From Arthrobacter citreus (lineage in GTDB: Bacteria > Actinomycetota > Actinomycetes > Actinomycetales > Micrococcaceae): a stretch of 64,000 nt of DNA. Positions 10,103 through 18,012 of this stretch are shown here, piece by piece. Both the position numbers and the translations under genes were made by a program. The stretch lies in contig NZ_CP151657.1 in the NCBI RefSeq assembly GCF_038405225.1, forward strand, positions 1,054,001-1,118,000, in the 5' to 3' direction. Positions within the stretch are counted from its first letter, which is position 1, and each line of letters begins with the position of its first letter. The notes beneath the pieces are model-generated. The model saw nothing but the letters and a program-made list of their open reading frames with translations, was not told where the DNA came from and did no database searches.

Positions 10103-12313
10103 ATGCAGCGGGAACAGGCAGGGACAGCCGGGCGCCGGGAAGCGGCCGGAGAGGCCGGGCAGCTTTCCCTGCTGCACGGTTTCGTATCACCGTCCCGGAG
10201 CCTGGGGACGCAGCCGGCGGCTCCCCGGCTACCCATCGCCCGGGTGCTGCTGGATTCCCCGCTGCCGCATCTGGACCGCGCGTTCGATTACCTGGTGCCG
10301 GCAAACCTCGACGACGACGCCGTGCCCGGCGCGCGCGTCCGGGTCCGGTTCGGCGGCCAGGAGCTGTCGGGATTCATCACTGCACGGACCGCGGAGGCTG
10401 ACACCTCGGCACGGCTGATGCCGCTGGGGAAGGTCGTGTCGCCGCAGCCGGTCCTGGCGCCGCAGATCCTGCGCCTGGCCGAGGCGGTGGCCGCCCGCTA
10501 CTCCGGGACCGTCCATGACGTGCTGCGGGTGGCGGTGCCGCCGCGCGCGGCCCGGGTGGACAAGGAATTCACGCCGCAGGCCCGCGCCGCCGCGGGCATC
10601 CCAGAGACCGGGGACAGTGCCGCCGGGGAATCGTCAGCCGCCGGTGAGCAGCCCGCCGCCGGTGAGCCGGCGTCAGCTGAGACTGTCCTGTCCGGCCCGG
10701 AGGGATCCGGCCCCAACCCCTGGACCCGGTACCCGCACGGGCCGCGGTTCCTGACCCATCTGGCCGCCGGGCACAGCCCCCGCGCCGTGCTCTCGTCCCT
10801 GGGCGGTTACGGCGCCGGAGCCTGGCCGGAGGAAATTGCCGCAGCGGTGAAGGCTACCCTGCTGTCCGGGCGCGGCGCTGTCGTCGTCGTGCCGGACGCA
10901 AAGGATCTGGCCCGCGTCGAGAAAGCGCTCACGGAGCGTATCGGCGCGGATGCGTTTGTGCGCCTCACGGCCGACGACGGACCCACGCCCCGGTACCGCA
11001 GCTTCCTCCAGGTCCTGCACGGCGATGTCCAGGTGGTGATTGGCACCAGGTCCGCGGCGTATGCACCGGTGCGCAACCTGGGACTGGCGGTGCTGTGGGA
11101 TGACGCTGATGACCTCCATGCCGAACAACGGGCGCCGTACCAGCATGTCCGCGACGTCCTGCTGCTGCGGGCAGCGGCCGAGGACACGGCGCTGCTGCTG
11201 GCCTCGCATTCGCGCAGCACCGAGGCGCAGCGCCTGGTGACCACCGGCTGGGCCGCGGGCATTGCCGCCGAGCGCAGCACGGTGCGGGCATTGGCTCCGC
11301 GCGTCGTCAGCACCGTTGATTCCTTCAACCTGGAACGCGATCCCCTGGCTGCCCGGGCGCGGATTCCGCATGCCGCGTGGAAGGCGGCGCAGGACGGGCT
11401 GACACGGGGCCCGGTGCTGGTCCAGGTGGCCCGGGCGGGGTTCTCGCCGGCGCTTTCATGCCAGGACTGCCGGGAACCGGCGCGCTGCCGGGCGTGCGCC
11501 GGTCCGCTGGGGCTGGCCAGCCGCAACGGCATTCCCGCCTGCCGCTGGTGCGGCCGGCCGGAACCGGTATGGAGCTGCGGCAACTGCGGCGGCACCCACC
11601 TGCGCGGTTCGGCCGCCGGGGCCGGACGCACCGCCGAGGAACTGGGCCGGGCATTCCCTTCGGTGACCGTTATTTCTTCCGCCGGTGACCATGTGCGCGC
11701 CGAAGTGCCCGATGCTCCGGCCCTGGTGGTGGCGACGCCGGGTGCCGAGCCGGTGGCGGCCGGCGGTTATGCGGCGGCCATCCTGTTGGACGGAAACGCC
11801 ATGATGTCGCGGGAGTCGCTGCGGGCGGGGGAGGAGACTCTGCGGCGCTGGTTCAGTGCCGTGGCCCTGGTGCGTCCGGCCGGTGACAAGGGCCTGGTGG
11901 TGGTTACCGCTGATGACACGTCAACCGTGGGACACCTGCTGCGCTGGGACCCGGCCGGCGCCGCTGAACGTGAACTGGAGCTGCGCGGGGAGCTGGGCCT
12001 GCCGCCGGCCGTCCGGTACGCGGAACTGACCGGCTCGCGTGAAGCGCTGACGGCCTTCCTGCCCCGGCTGGAGCTGCCGGCCGAAACCCGGGTGGTGGGA
12101 CCGGCACCGCTGGAGGACCCGCCCGGACCGGTTCCCGTGCACCGCGACGGTCAGCTGGGCGGCTCCGGCGGGCGCTACCGCACGCTGCTGTTCTTTTCCT
12201 ACTCCGCAGCACCGGCCGTTACGGCGGCGATGCGGGCGGCCAAGGCTGCCGTGTCAGCCAAACGCACGGGTGACCCCGTGTACGTGCGGGTGGACGGAAC
12301 GGACGTTCTGTAG
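10103..12313 (+). CDS. priA: Primosomal protein N' (PriA), helicase motifs absent
   Basis: Related to PriA, which recognises stalled forks and restarts replication. The N-terminal DNA-binding domain (LPHLDRAFDYLVP) is clear, and eight zinc-binding cysteines in four CxxC pairs lie at residues 453-495. However, no GxGKT Walker A is present in the ATPase region (around VKATLLSGRGAVVVVPD), and the DEEH box is replaced by DDAD. This matches annotated mycobacterial PriA, described as lacking a recognisable helicase, so the role may be structural. The ATG at 10103 (736 residues) is the first start after metK; it has no clear ribosome site, so the true start is uncertain. Confidence 0.88.
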   Translation: MQREQAGTAGRREAAGEAGQLSLLHGFVSPSRSLGTQPAAPRLPIARVLLDSPLPHLDRAFDYLVPANLDDDAVPGARVRVRFGGQELSGFITARTAEADTSARLMPLGKVVSPQPVLAPQILRLAEAVAARYSGTVHDVLRVAVPPRAARVDKEFTPQARAAAGIPETGDSAAGESSAAGEQPAAGEPASAETVLSGPEGSGPNPWTRYPHGPRFLTHLAAGHSPRAVLSSLGGYGAGAWPEEIAAAVKATLLSGRGAVVVVPDAKDLARVEKALTERIGADAFVRLTADDGPTPRYRSFLQVLHGDVQVVIGTRSAAYAPVRNLGLAVLWDDADDLHAEQRAPYQHVRDVLLLRAAAEDTALLLASHSRSTEAQRLVTTGWAAGIAAERSTVRALAPRVVSTVDSFNLERDPLAARARIPHAAWKAAQDGLTRGPVLVQVARAGFSPALSCQDCREPARCRACAGPLGLASRNGIPACRWCGRPEPVWSCGNCGGTHLRGSAAGAGRTAEELGRAFPSVTVISSAGDHVRAEVPDAPALVVATPGAEPVAAGGYAAAILLDGNAMMSRESLRAGEETLRRWFSAVALVRPAGDKGLVVVTADDTSTVGHLLRWDPAGAAERELELRGELGLPPAVRYAELTGSREALTAFLPRLELPAETRVVGPAPLEDPPGPVPVHRDGQLGGSGGRYRTLLFFSYSAAPAVTAAMRAAKAAVSAKRTGDPVYVRVDGTDVL

Positions 12314-12319
12314 CCTGGC

Positions 12320-12363
12320 CGGATCAGGAACGGCGGGGTATGCCCCCCGGATCAGGAACGGCG
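12320..12363. repeat. Two copies of a 16-bp unit, 28-bp period, after priA stop
   Basis: CGGATCAGGAACGGCG occurs at 12320-12335 and again, identical, at 12348-12363. The pair fills nearly all of the gap between the convergent priA and hsp20 genes. It belongs to a series of short tandem duplications at gene 3' ends in this window. Confidence 0.85.
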
Positions 12364-12367
12364 CGGG

Positions 12368-12793
12368 TCAGGAAGGTCCGGATGCTGCGGCGTCGTTCCG
12401 AACGTCGATCTTCCGCCGGCGCCGGGCAGGATCCAGGGGCAGGAAGACGCTGAGGACACCGCAGGTGTACTGAGCGCTGATCTTGGCGGCATCGACCTCG
12501 GGGCCCAGAAGAACCTGCCGCTCGATGGCTCCGCGGCGGCGGTCACGAACCAGCCAGTCCGGTCCGGAGAGGTCCCGCAGGGTGCGGTGGCCGCTGACCG
12601 TCAGGACACGTCCCCGCACTGCGACGTGCAGGGATCCGGGGTCCAAACCCGGGAGGTCGGCGTTCAAGATGTAGTGGTCCTGCTCGTGGTATAGATCCAC
12701 CGGGACCCCGGTGTCGGCGGCAGCCTCTCCGCTGCCGGGCACCTGCGGGTCGAAAGGGTCCAATCCCGGGTCCGGATCGAACCGGAAATCCAT
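12368..12793 (-). CDS. Small heat-shock protein, Hsp20/alpha-crystallin family
   Basis: An ATP-independent holding chaperone. The 141-residue protein has an alpha-crystallin domain from about residue 35 to 125, with VDLYHEQDHYILNADLPGL (strands 2-3) and the conserved GVLSVFLPL near the end. The C-terminal tail is basic and lacks a clear I-x-I motif, so oligomer contacts may differ. I chose the ATG at 12793 because GAGGGAG (12809-12803) is 9 bases upstream; a TTG at 12802 abuts that site. A minus-strand TAAACT (12877-12872) could be the -10 box. No HspR or CIRCE box is seen nearby. Confidence 0.88.
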   Translation of the reverse strand: MDFRFDPDPGLDPFDPQVPGSGEAAADTGVPVDLYHEQDHYILNADLPGLDPGSLHVAVRGRVLTVSGHRTLRDLSGPDWLVRDRRRGAIERQVLLGPEVDAAKISAQYTCGVLSVFLPLDPARRRRKIDVRNDAAASGPS

Positions 12794-12921
12794 GCGTATC
12801 AACTCCCTCGCGGCGTGTCCCGTCCTCTGGCCGCTCCGGGCTCCGGGGTGGCCCGCAGCGGGACTACCAGCAGTTTAGGACGGGAAGGCCGCGGCGAAAA
12901 AATCACGGATGCGGTGGTGTG

Positions 12922-13656
12922 TTAGGCGCTTTGGCGGCGCAGTGTCACGGCTCCGAGTGCCACGAAGACGACGGCGAAGGCGGCCAGAATGCCGGCTTCC
13001 CGCAGGATGTCCCCAGTGGAACCGGTGCCGGTGGACACCAGCTTGAGGGCCTCCACGGCATGCGACAGCGGGAGCCAGTCCGATACCGTCTCCAGGGCTG
13101 CCGGCATCCGGTCGCGCGGAATGAAGATCCCGCCCAAAAGGATCTGCGGAAAGACGAGTGCGGGCATGAACTGGATGACCTGGAATTCCGATGCGGCAAA
13201 CGCGCTGGCCAACAGGCCAAGGGTGGTTCCCAGGACGGCATTGAGCACGGCCACCGCGAGCAGCAGCCAGGTGTTTCCGGCCACCTCGAGCCCGCAGACC
13301 CAGACGGCAAAGCCACAGGCCACGAGTGACTGGACCATCCCCAGCCACCCGAAGGCGATCGTGTAGCCGGAGATGAAATCGAGTTTTCCCAGCGGCAGCG
13401 TCATCAGCCGTTCCAGTGTGCCGGAGCGGCGCTCCCGCAGGGTGGTGATGCTGGTGACGAGGAACATGACAGTGAACGGGAACAGTCCCAGCAGGGCCGG
13501 GCCGACGGACTGGAAGACGCCGGTGTCTTCGAAGATCCAGGAGAGCAGGCCGATCAGCAGGCTGGGAACCAGCAGCATCAGCAGGACCGTCCGCGGGTCG
13601 TGGCGAATCTGGGTCAGCACGCGCACGGTTGTGGCCGCTGCCAGGCGCGGAGTCAC
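12922..13656 (-). CDS. ABC-2 type transporter permease
   Basis: A 244-residue integral membrane protein with about six hydrophobic helices. The segment TTLRERRSGTLERLMTLPL is a hallmark of ABC-2/DrrB-type permeases. It forms the membrane part of an exporter whose ATPase is encoded just upstream. The start is a GTG at 13656 that overlaps the ATPase stop as GTGA; a longer in-frame reading would lie inside the ATPase gene. The substrate is unknown; DrrB-like systems export drugs or lipids. Control by the divergent MarR-type regulator is inferred from position. Confidence 0.9.
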   Translation of the reverse strand: MTPRLAAATTVRVLTQIRHDPRTVLLMLLVPSLLIGLLSWIFEDTGVFQSVGPALLGLFPFTVMFLVTSITTLRERRSGTLERLMTLPLGKLDFISGYTIAFGWLGMVQSLVACGFAVWVCGLEVAGNTWLLLAVAVLNAVLGTTLGLLASAFAASEFQVIQFMPALVFPQILLGGIFIPRDRMPAALETVSDWLPLSHAVEALKLVSTGTGSTGDILREAGILAAFAVVFVALGAVTLRRQSA

Positions 13657-14366
13657 TCCGCCCCCAGCAGGGCGAGGAAGGCGGCGTCGGCATCGGTGGT
13701 GCCCGTGCTCTCGAGCAGGGCCGCAGGTGTCATGTCGGCCAGCAGCCGCCCGCCGTGCAGCAGCAGGATTCTGGCGCACCGGCTGGCCTCGTCCATGACG
13801 TGGCTGCTGACCAGCAGGCTCACGCCCCGGTCCGCCAGCGACTCAAACAGATTCCACAAATCCCGGCGCAGCACAGGGTCCAACCCCACCGTCGGCTCAT
13901 CCAGCACCAGTAGTTCGGGGGCGCCGAGCAGGGCGACCGCCAGCGACACGCGGCTGTGCTGTCCGCCGCTGAGGCTGCCGGCAAGCCGGCTGCTTTGCGG
14001 GCCGAGTCCGGTTTCCGCGGTCACCCGTTCGGGGTCGGTGTCCGGCGCGCCCACCACCCGGGCGAAATAGCGCAGATTCTCGGCCACCGTCAGGTCGTCA
14101 TACACGCCGGGCCCCTGCGCCAGATAGCCCACTTTGCGGCGCAGGGCGGAACTGCCGGCGGGGTGGCCAAGGACTTTGATGGAGCCGGCCGAGATTTTCT
14201 GGGTTCCGACGGCGGCGCGCATCAGGGTGGTCTTGCCGCTGCCGCTGGGGCCCAGCAGGCCCACCACCTGGCCGGTAGGAAGCGCCAGTGTCAGGCTGTC
14301 GAGGGCGGTGATTCCGCCTCGCCGCACCGTCAGATTCTCGGCGCGGATCACCGGGGAAAGTGCCAT
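13653..14366 (-). CDS. ABC transporter ATP-binding protein (DrrA-like)
   Basis: The ATPase that powers the exporter. The 237-residue protein has Walker A GPSGSGKTT, Q-loop GYLAQGP, signature LSGGQHSR, Walker B LLVLDEP and switch His in SSHVMDE. The short length means only the nucleotide-binding domain is present. The ATG at 14366 is preceded by GGAGGT about 13 bases upstream, a long spacing. It is divergent from the MarR-type gene at 14465, with a shared 98-bp region holding a perfect palindrome. Confidence 0.92.
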   Translation of the reverse strand: MALSPVIRAENLTVRRGGITALDSLTLALPTGQVVGLLGPSGSGKTTLMRAAVGTQKISAGSIKVLGHPAGSSALRRKVGYLAQGPGVYDDLTVAENLRYFARVVGAPDTDPERVTAETGLGPQSSRLAGSLSGGQHSRVSLAVALLGAPELLVLDEPTVGLDPVLRRDLWNLFESLADRGVSLLVSSHVMDEASRCARILLLHGGRLLADMTPAALLESTGTTDADAAFLALLGAE

Positions 14367-14428
14367 GGTGCTGACTGTGCACCTCCGGTGGCAGCCGGTC
14401 AACCGGCAGTCACCGAACCCGGAGTTTG

Positions 14429-14464
14429 GTTGTGCACAACTCAATTGTGCGCTAGGTTCGGTGG
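14429..14464 (+). promoter_or_regulatory. Operator palindrome over a predicted leaderless promoter of the MarR-type gene
   Basis: GTTGTGCACAAC at 14429-14440 is a perfect 12-bp palindrome, and a second TTGTGC half-site follows at 14445-14450. TTGTGC (14430-14435) can act as -35 for TAGGTT (14453-14458) with a 17-base spacer, and the ATG lies 6 bases after the -10. A regulator bound to the palindrome would block RNA polymerase here and could also control the divergent ABC genes. Autoregulation is inferred from layout. Confidence 0.6.
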
Positions 14465-14896
14465 ATGAACGATTCCCTTCACCGCCAGGTCTGCTTCTCG
14501 CTGTACTCGGCGTCCCGGGCGGCCACGGCTGTGTACCGTCCGCTGCTGGAGCAGCTGGGCCTGACCTATCCGCAGTACCTGGTCCTGATGGTGCTGTGGG
14601 AGGACGACGGCGTGACGGTCAGGGATCTCGGACGTTCCCTCGAGCTGGATTCCGGTACCCTGTCGCCCCTGCTCAAGCGGCTCGAAGCCGCGGGGCTGCT
14701 GCAGCGGCGCCGATCGGTCGCCGACGAACGCCGTGTTGAAGTGCACCTGACCGACAACGGCCGCGCCCTGCGGGAGAAAGCCCTGGACCTGCCGCAGCAG
14801 GTTGCCAAAGCCGCCGGACTCGAGCCGGAGGAGCTGCGGACCCTGCAGGAAACACTCGCCAAGGTAACGGCCGCCCTGCGCGCAGCGGCACGCTAA
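14465..14896 (+). CDS. MarR-family regulator, OhrR-like
   Basis: A 143-residue winged-helix repressor. The start matches OhrR-type peroxide sensors: Cys10 in RQVCFSLYSASRA and tyrosines in LTYPQYLVLMVLWE. The recognition-helix region DSGTLSPLLKRLE and wing DERRVEV are intact. In OhrR proteins the N-terminal Cys is oxidised by organic hydroperoxides and releases DNA; this is family knowledge. No Ohr peroxidase is next to it. Its neighbours are a divergent ABC exporter and a downstream NADPH oxidoreductase, the likely targets. Confidence 0.9.
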   Translation: MNDSLHRQVCFSLYSASRAATAVYRPLLEQLGLTYPQYLVLMVLWEDDGVTVRDLGRSLELDSGTLSPLLKRLEAAGLLQRRRSVADERRVEVHLTDNGRALREKALDLPQQVAKAAGLEPEELRTLQETLAKVTAALRAAAR

Positions 14897-14957
14897 GAAC
14901 CCAAAAATTTCCGCATATCCCCACCGGGCCCCCGGGCCCAGCAAAGGAAGGCATTCC

Positions 14958-15977
14958 ATGACCAACTATCCCGAGACCGGCCGCGAAATCCAGCTGGCAT
15001 CGCGCCCCGAAGGCTGGCCCACCGAAGAGAACTTCCGGCTGGCCGAGGTTCCCGTGCCGGAACTGGCGGACGGACAGGTGCTGGTCCGCAACCGTTACAT
15101 GTCGGTGGACCCGTACATGCGCGGACGCATGAATGACGTGAAGTCCTACGTTCCGCCCTTCCAGATCGATGCTCCGCTGGACGGCGGCGCGGTCGGTGAG
15201 GTCATCGAGTCCCGCTCCGAAACCCACAAGGCCGGCGACCTGGTGCTGCACGGCCTGGGCTGGCGGGACTATGCCGTCCTCGACGGCAGGCGTGCGAAGG
15301 TCATCGACACCACCCTGGCTCCGGCAACGGCATACCTGGGCGCGCTCGGCATGACCGGCCTGACCGCCTACGCCGGCCTGACGAAGGTTGCGGAATTCAA
15401 GGAAGGCGACGTGGTCTTCGTCTCCGGTGCCGCGGGCGCCGTCGGGTCCCTGGTCGGCCAGATCGCCAAGGCCATGGGAGCCAAGAAGGTCATCGGCAGC
15501 GCCGGTTCCGCGGAGAAGGTCCAGCACCTGCTGGACCTGGGCTTTGATGCCGCGTTCAACTACCACGACGGTCCGGTCAAGGCACAGCTGAAGGAAGCGG
15601 CCGGCGGGGACGGCATTGACGTGTACTTCGACAACGTGGGCGGCGAGCACTTGGAGGCTGCCATTGCGGTGATGAACAAGTACGGACGCATCGCCATGTG
15701 CGGCGCCATCTCGCAGTACAACAGCACCGATGCGCCCACCGGCCCGCGCAACCTGGCTCTGGCCATCGGCAAGGAACTCACCCTGCGCGGCTTCATTGTT
15801 GGAAGCTATAACCAGTACGCCGACGAGTTTGCCGGCCTCATGTCCGGCTGGCTGCGGGACGGCAGTGTCAGCTATGACGAGACCTTTGCCGAGGGTCTGG
15901 AGAATGCCCCGCAGGCCTTCATCGGCCTGATGAAGGGTGCCAACAAGGGCAAAATGATCGTCACGCTCGAGGGCTAG
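14958..15977 (+). CDS. NADP-dependent medium-chain oxidoreductase (CurA / leukotriene B4 dehydrogenase-like)
   Basis: A 339-residue zinc-independent MDR enzyme that probably reduces activated double bonds of alpha,beta-unsaturated carbonyls with NADPH. Family marks are the start (RPEGWPTEENFRL), YMSVDPYMRGRMND, LGMTGLTAYAGL and the nucleotide loop VSGAAGAVGS. No structural zinc cysteines are seen. AAAGGAAGG lies a few bases before the ATG. It follows the OhrR-like gene by 61 bases, hinting at a role in handling reactive lipid products. Its TAG overlaps the stop of the convergent glycosyltransferase (CTAG, 15974-15977). Confidence 0.9.
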   Translation: MTNYPETGREIQLASRPEGWPTEENFRLAEVPVPELADGQVLVRNRYMSVDPYMRGRMNDVKSYVPPFQIDAPLDGGAVGEVIESRSETHKAGDLVLHGLGWRDYAVLDGRRAKVIDTTLAPATAYLGALGMTGLTAYAGLTKVAEFKEGDVVFVSGAAGAVGSLVGQIAKAMGAKKVIGSAGSAEKVQHLLDLGFDAAFNYHDGPVKAQLKEAAGGDGIDVYFDNVGGEHLEAAIAVMNKYGRIAMCGAISQYNSTDAPTGPRNLALAIGKELTLRGFIVGSYNQYADEFAGLMSGWLRDGSVSYDETFAEGLENAPQAFIGLMKGANKGKMIVTLEG

Positions 15978-17071
15978 GCCCTGCGTCCTCCCTTGCCGTG
16001 CCGGCGCACCGCTTCCTCGGCTGCGGCCAGTAACTGACGGGCGGACGTATCCCAGGAGTATTCCGCAGCCCGCCGCCGTCCGGCTTCCGAGACCCGCGCC
16101 CACCGCGCGGGCTCGGACAGTTCCCGGACGGCGGCGGCAAACTCCTGTGCGCTGTCCGGGTCCGTCAGCAGGGCGGCGCCGCCGGAAACCTCCCGGAAGA
16201 TGGGAATGTTGCTGGCGACCACCGGCGTTCCGGCGGCCATCGCCTCGATCATGGGCAGTCCGTAGCCCTCGGCCCGGGACAGGGTGACCAGTGCGGTGGC
16301 CTTCCGGAGCAGCTGCGAATATTCGTCGTCGCTCACGCCGTTATGGAACACGACGTCGCTGCCCGCCGGAACCAGCGCCTCCAGTTCACTGCGCCGGGCC
16401 GGCGAGATCCGGCTCAGCAGATGCAGTGTGTACCCGGGCAGGTGCGCCATCCCGCGCACCACGGTTTCCACGTTTTTGTAGGGCATGAAGGAGCCCATGT
16501 AGAGCAGCGTTTTCTCCGGGGGCTCCACCGGATTCCGCACCGGGGCTCCGGGCTGCGGCGCGTTCCCGACGATCCGGACCGGACGCTTCGTCAGCCGGTG
16601 CCGGGCCATCAGGGAGCGTGTGGTGTCGCTGATGGTGGCGACGACGTCGGCCCGGTTCAGCAGCAGCCGCTGCGGCCAGTACGCGAGATGGTACAGCCGC
16701 CACAACACCCGGACGGGCGGCGGCAGGAAACCGGGCGGCGTCGGGTTGGAGTAATAGATCAGGTCATGCAGGGTCAGGATCAGCGGATACTTCCGGCCCC
16801 AGCTGCCCATGGTCTGCATGGGGGATACGACGACGTCGGCGTCCAACCGGTTGACCCGGAAGGCCACCAGCAGCTCGGCGGGGGAGAGCGGGCTGTTGAT
16901 TTTCACCCAGGGCAGGTCCGGCAGCAGCGCCAGCTGGCGCTCGTCGGAGATCAGCATCAGCACATCGGCGTGCTTCGCCACTGCTTCGATCAGTGATGCT
17001 CCATAGCGGCTGATGCCGTCGTGGTGGTCGATCCGGGTGAACCGGGCGTCGATGGCTATCCGCAGGCTCAC
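15974..17071 (-). CDS. Glycosyltransferase, family 4 (GT-B)
   Basis: A 365-residue GT-B enzyme that transfers sugar from an activated donor to an unknown acceptor, likely a cell-surface glycan. The C-terminal Glycos_transf_1 domain has the E-x7-E type motif EGYGLPMIEAMAAGTP (about residues 275-290). The N-terminal half has DARFTRIDHHDGISRY. No membrane segment is present. The GTG at 17071 overlaps the hydrolase stop (GTGA), so it is the third gene of a tight minus-strand operon with the hydrolase and aldo/keto reductase. Confidence 0.88.
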   Translation of the reverse strand: MSLRIAIDARFTRIDHHDGISRYGASLIEAVAKHADVLMLISDERQLALLPDLPWVKINSPLSPAELLVAFRVNRLDADVVVSPMQTMGSWGRKYPLILTLHDLIYYSNPTPPGFLPPPVRVLWRLYHLAYWPQRLLLNRADVVATISDTTRSLMARHRLTKRPVRIVGNAPQPGAPVRNPVEPPEKTLLYMGSFMPYKNVETVVRGMAHLPGYTLHLLSRISPARRSELEALVPAGSDVVFHNGVSDDEYSQLLRKATALVTLSRAEGYGLPMIEAMAAGTPVVASNIPIFREVSGGAALLTDPDSAQEFAAAVRELSEPARWARVSEAGRRRAAEYSWDTSARQLLAAAEEAVRRHGKGGRRA

Positions 17072-18012
17072 GCGTGCCTCCGCTGCAGGAAATCCGTGAT
17101 CAGGGCGGCGGCCTCCGCCGGCGCCTCGTAATGCACCAGATGCCCGACGCCGGGCAGCACGTGCAGCTCGGCATCCGGGATGAGCGCCGCCAGTTTGTGC
17201 TGCCCGGCGACGGATCCGAGGTCGTCGCGCTCCGCGGCGATCAGCAGCACCGGCATGGTCAGCCGAGCGGCGGTGTCCCGGACGGTGGAGGATATTGACG
17301 CCCGGAAGGCGTCCAGGACCACGTTCCGGTTGGCGAAGGCGCTGAAGTAGGCCCGGTGCTGGCCGTGGATCCAGCGGCGCAGCCCGGGGTCGCGGGTTTT
17401 GGCCATGAAGATGCTCATTCCGCGCACGATCGCCGGGTGCTGGAGCAGAGCCATGCCCAGCCGTTCGGGCAGGCGGGCCGCCGCCAGGTAGTACAGCTCA
17501 GCGGCTTTGCTGGTAATGCCCTTGGGCCCCTCCAGCGCGGGTTCGCAGATGGGGTTTACCAACACCAGTTCACTGATCAGGCCTGGGCTTTGCGCAGCAA
17601 CCCTGGAGGCGATGATGGAGCCGAAGGAGTGACCCAGCAGGACGGTGCCCGGCCCAAGGTCGGGCACCGCGCCGTTAAGGGCGGCCGTCACAAACCCCGC
17701 GTAAGCATCGACGTCGTGCCGGCCCGGAAGCGGCTCGGCGGCACCAAAGCCGGGCAGATCGGGAACCAGGACACGGTGCCGGGGGAGCGCCTCGACAATC
17801 CGGAGCAGGCCGTGGTGGTCGCCGCGGAAGCCGTGGACCATAAAAATCGGAGGCCGGGCAACCGCATCGCTGTCGCCGCCGTCGTCGCCGATTTCCACTG
17901 CGGGGAAATCCCAGCAGCGCTGCACCGTGCCGTCCAGGGTGAAGGTGCGGACCTCGGCGCGGCGGAGCAGGCTGATGCCGGCACTGCTGCCGTTCCCGGC
18001 TGCCGTCCGCAC
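17068..18012 (-). CDS. Alpha/beta-fold hydrolase
   Basis: A 314-residue serine hydrolase with the nucleophile elbow GHSFGS, oxyanion segment MVHGFRGDHHG, acid candidate in AERDDLG and catalytic His in GVGHLVHYE. The substrate cannot be read from the sequence; esterase, haloalkane dehalogenase-like and lipase-like members share these marks. The GTG at 18012 overlaps the last base of the aldo/keto reductase stop (TAGTG). It lies between the reductase and glycosyltransferase in one operon. No signal peptide is seen, so it is probably cytoplasmic. Confidence 0.88.
   Translation of the reverse strand: MRTAAGNGSSAGISLLRRAEVRTFTLDGTVQRCWDFPAVEIGDDGGDSDAVARPPIFMVHGFRGDHHGLLRIVEALPRHRVLVPDLPGFGAAEPLPGRHDVDAYAGFVTAALNGAVPDLGPGTVLLGHSFGSIIASRVAAQSPGLISELVLVNPICEPALEGPKGITSKAAELYYLAAARLPERLGMALLQHPAIVRGMSIFMAKTRDPGLRRWIHGQHRAYFSAFANRNVVLDAFRASISSTVRDTAARLTMPVLLIAAERDDLGSVAGQHKLAALIPDAELHVLPGVGHLVHYEAPAEAAALITDFLQRRHA

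Noticed and set aside
12341-12350. A run of six C as a possible 6C RNA loop
   Set aside because: No stem encloses the run and only one C-rich loop is seen; it belongs to the tandem repeat after priA.
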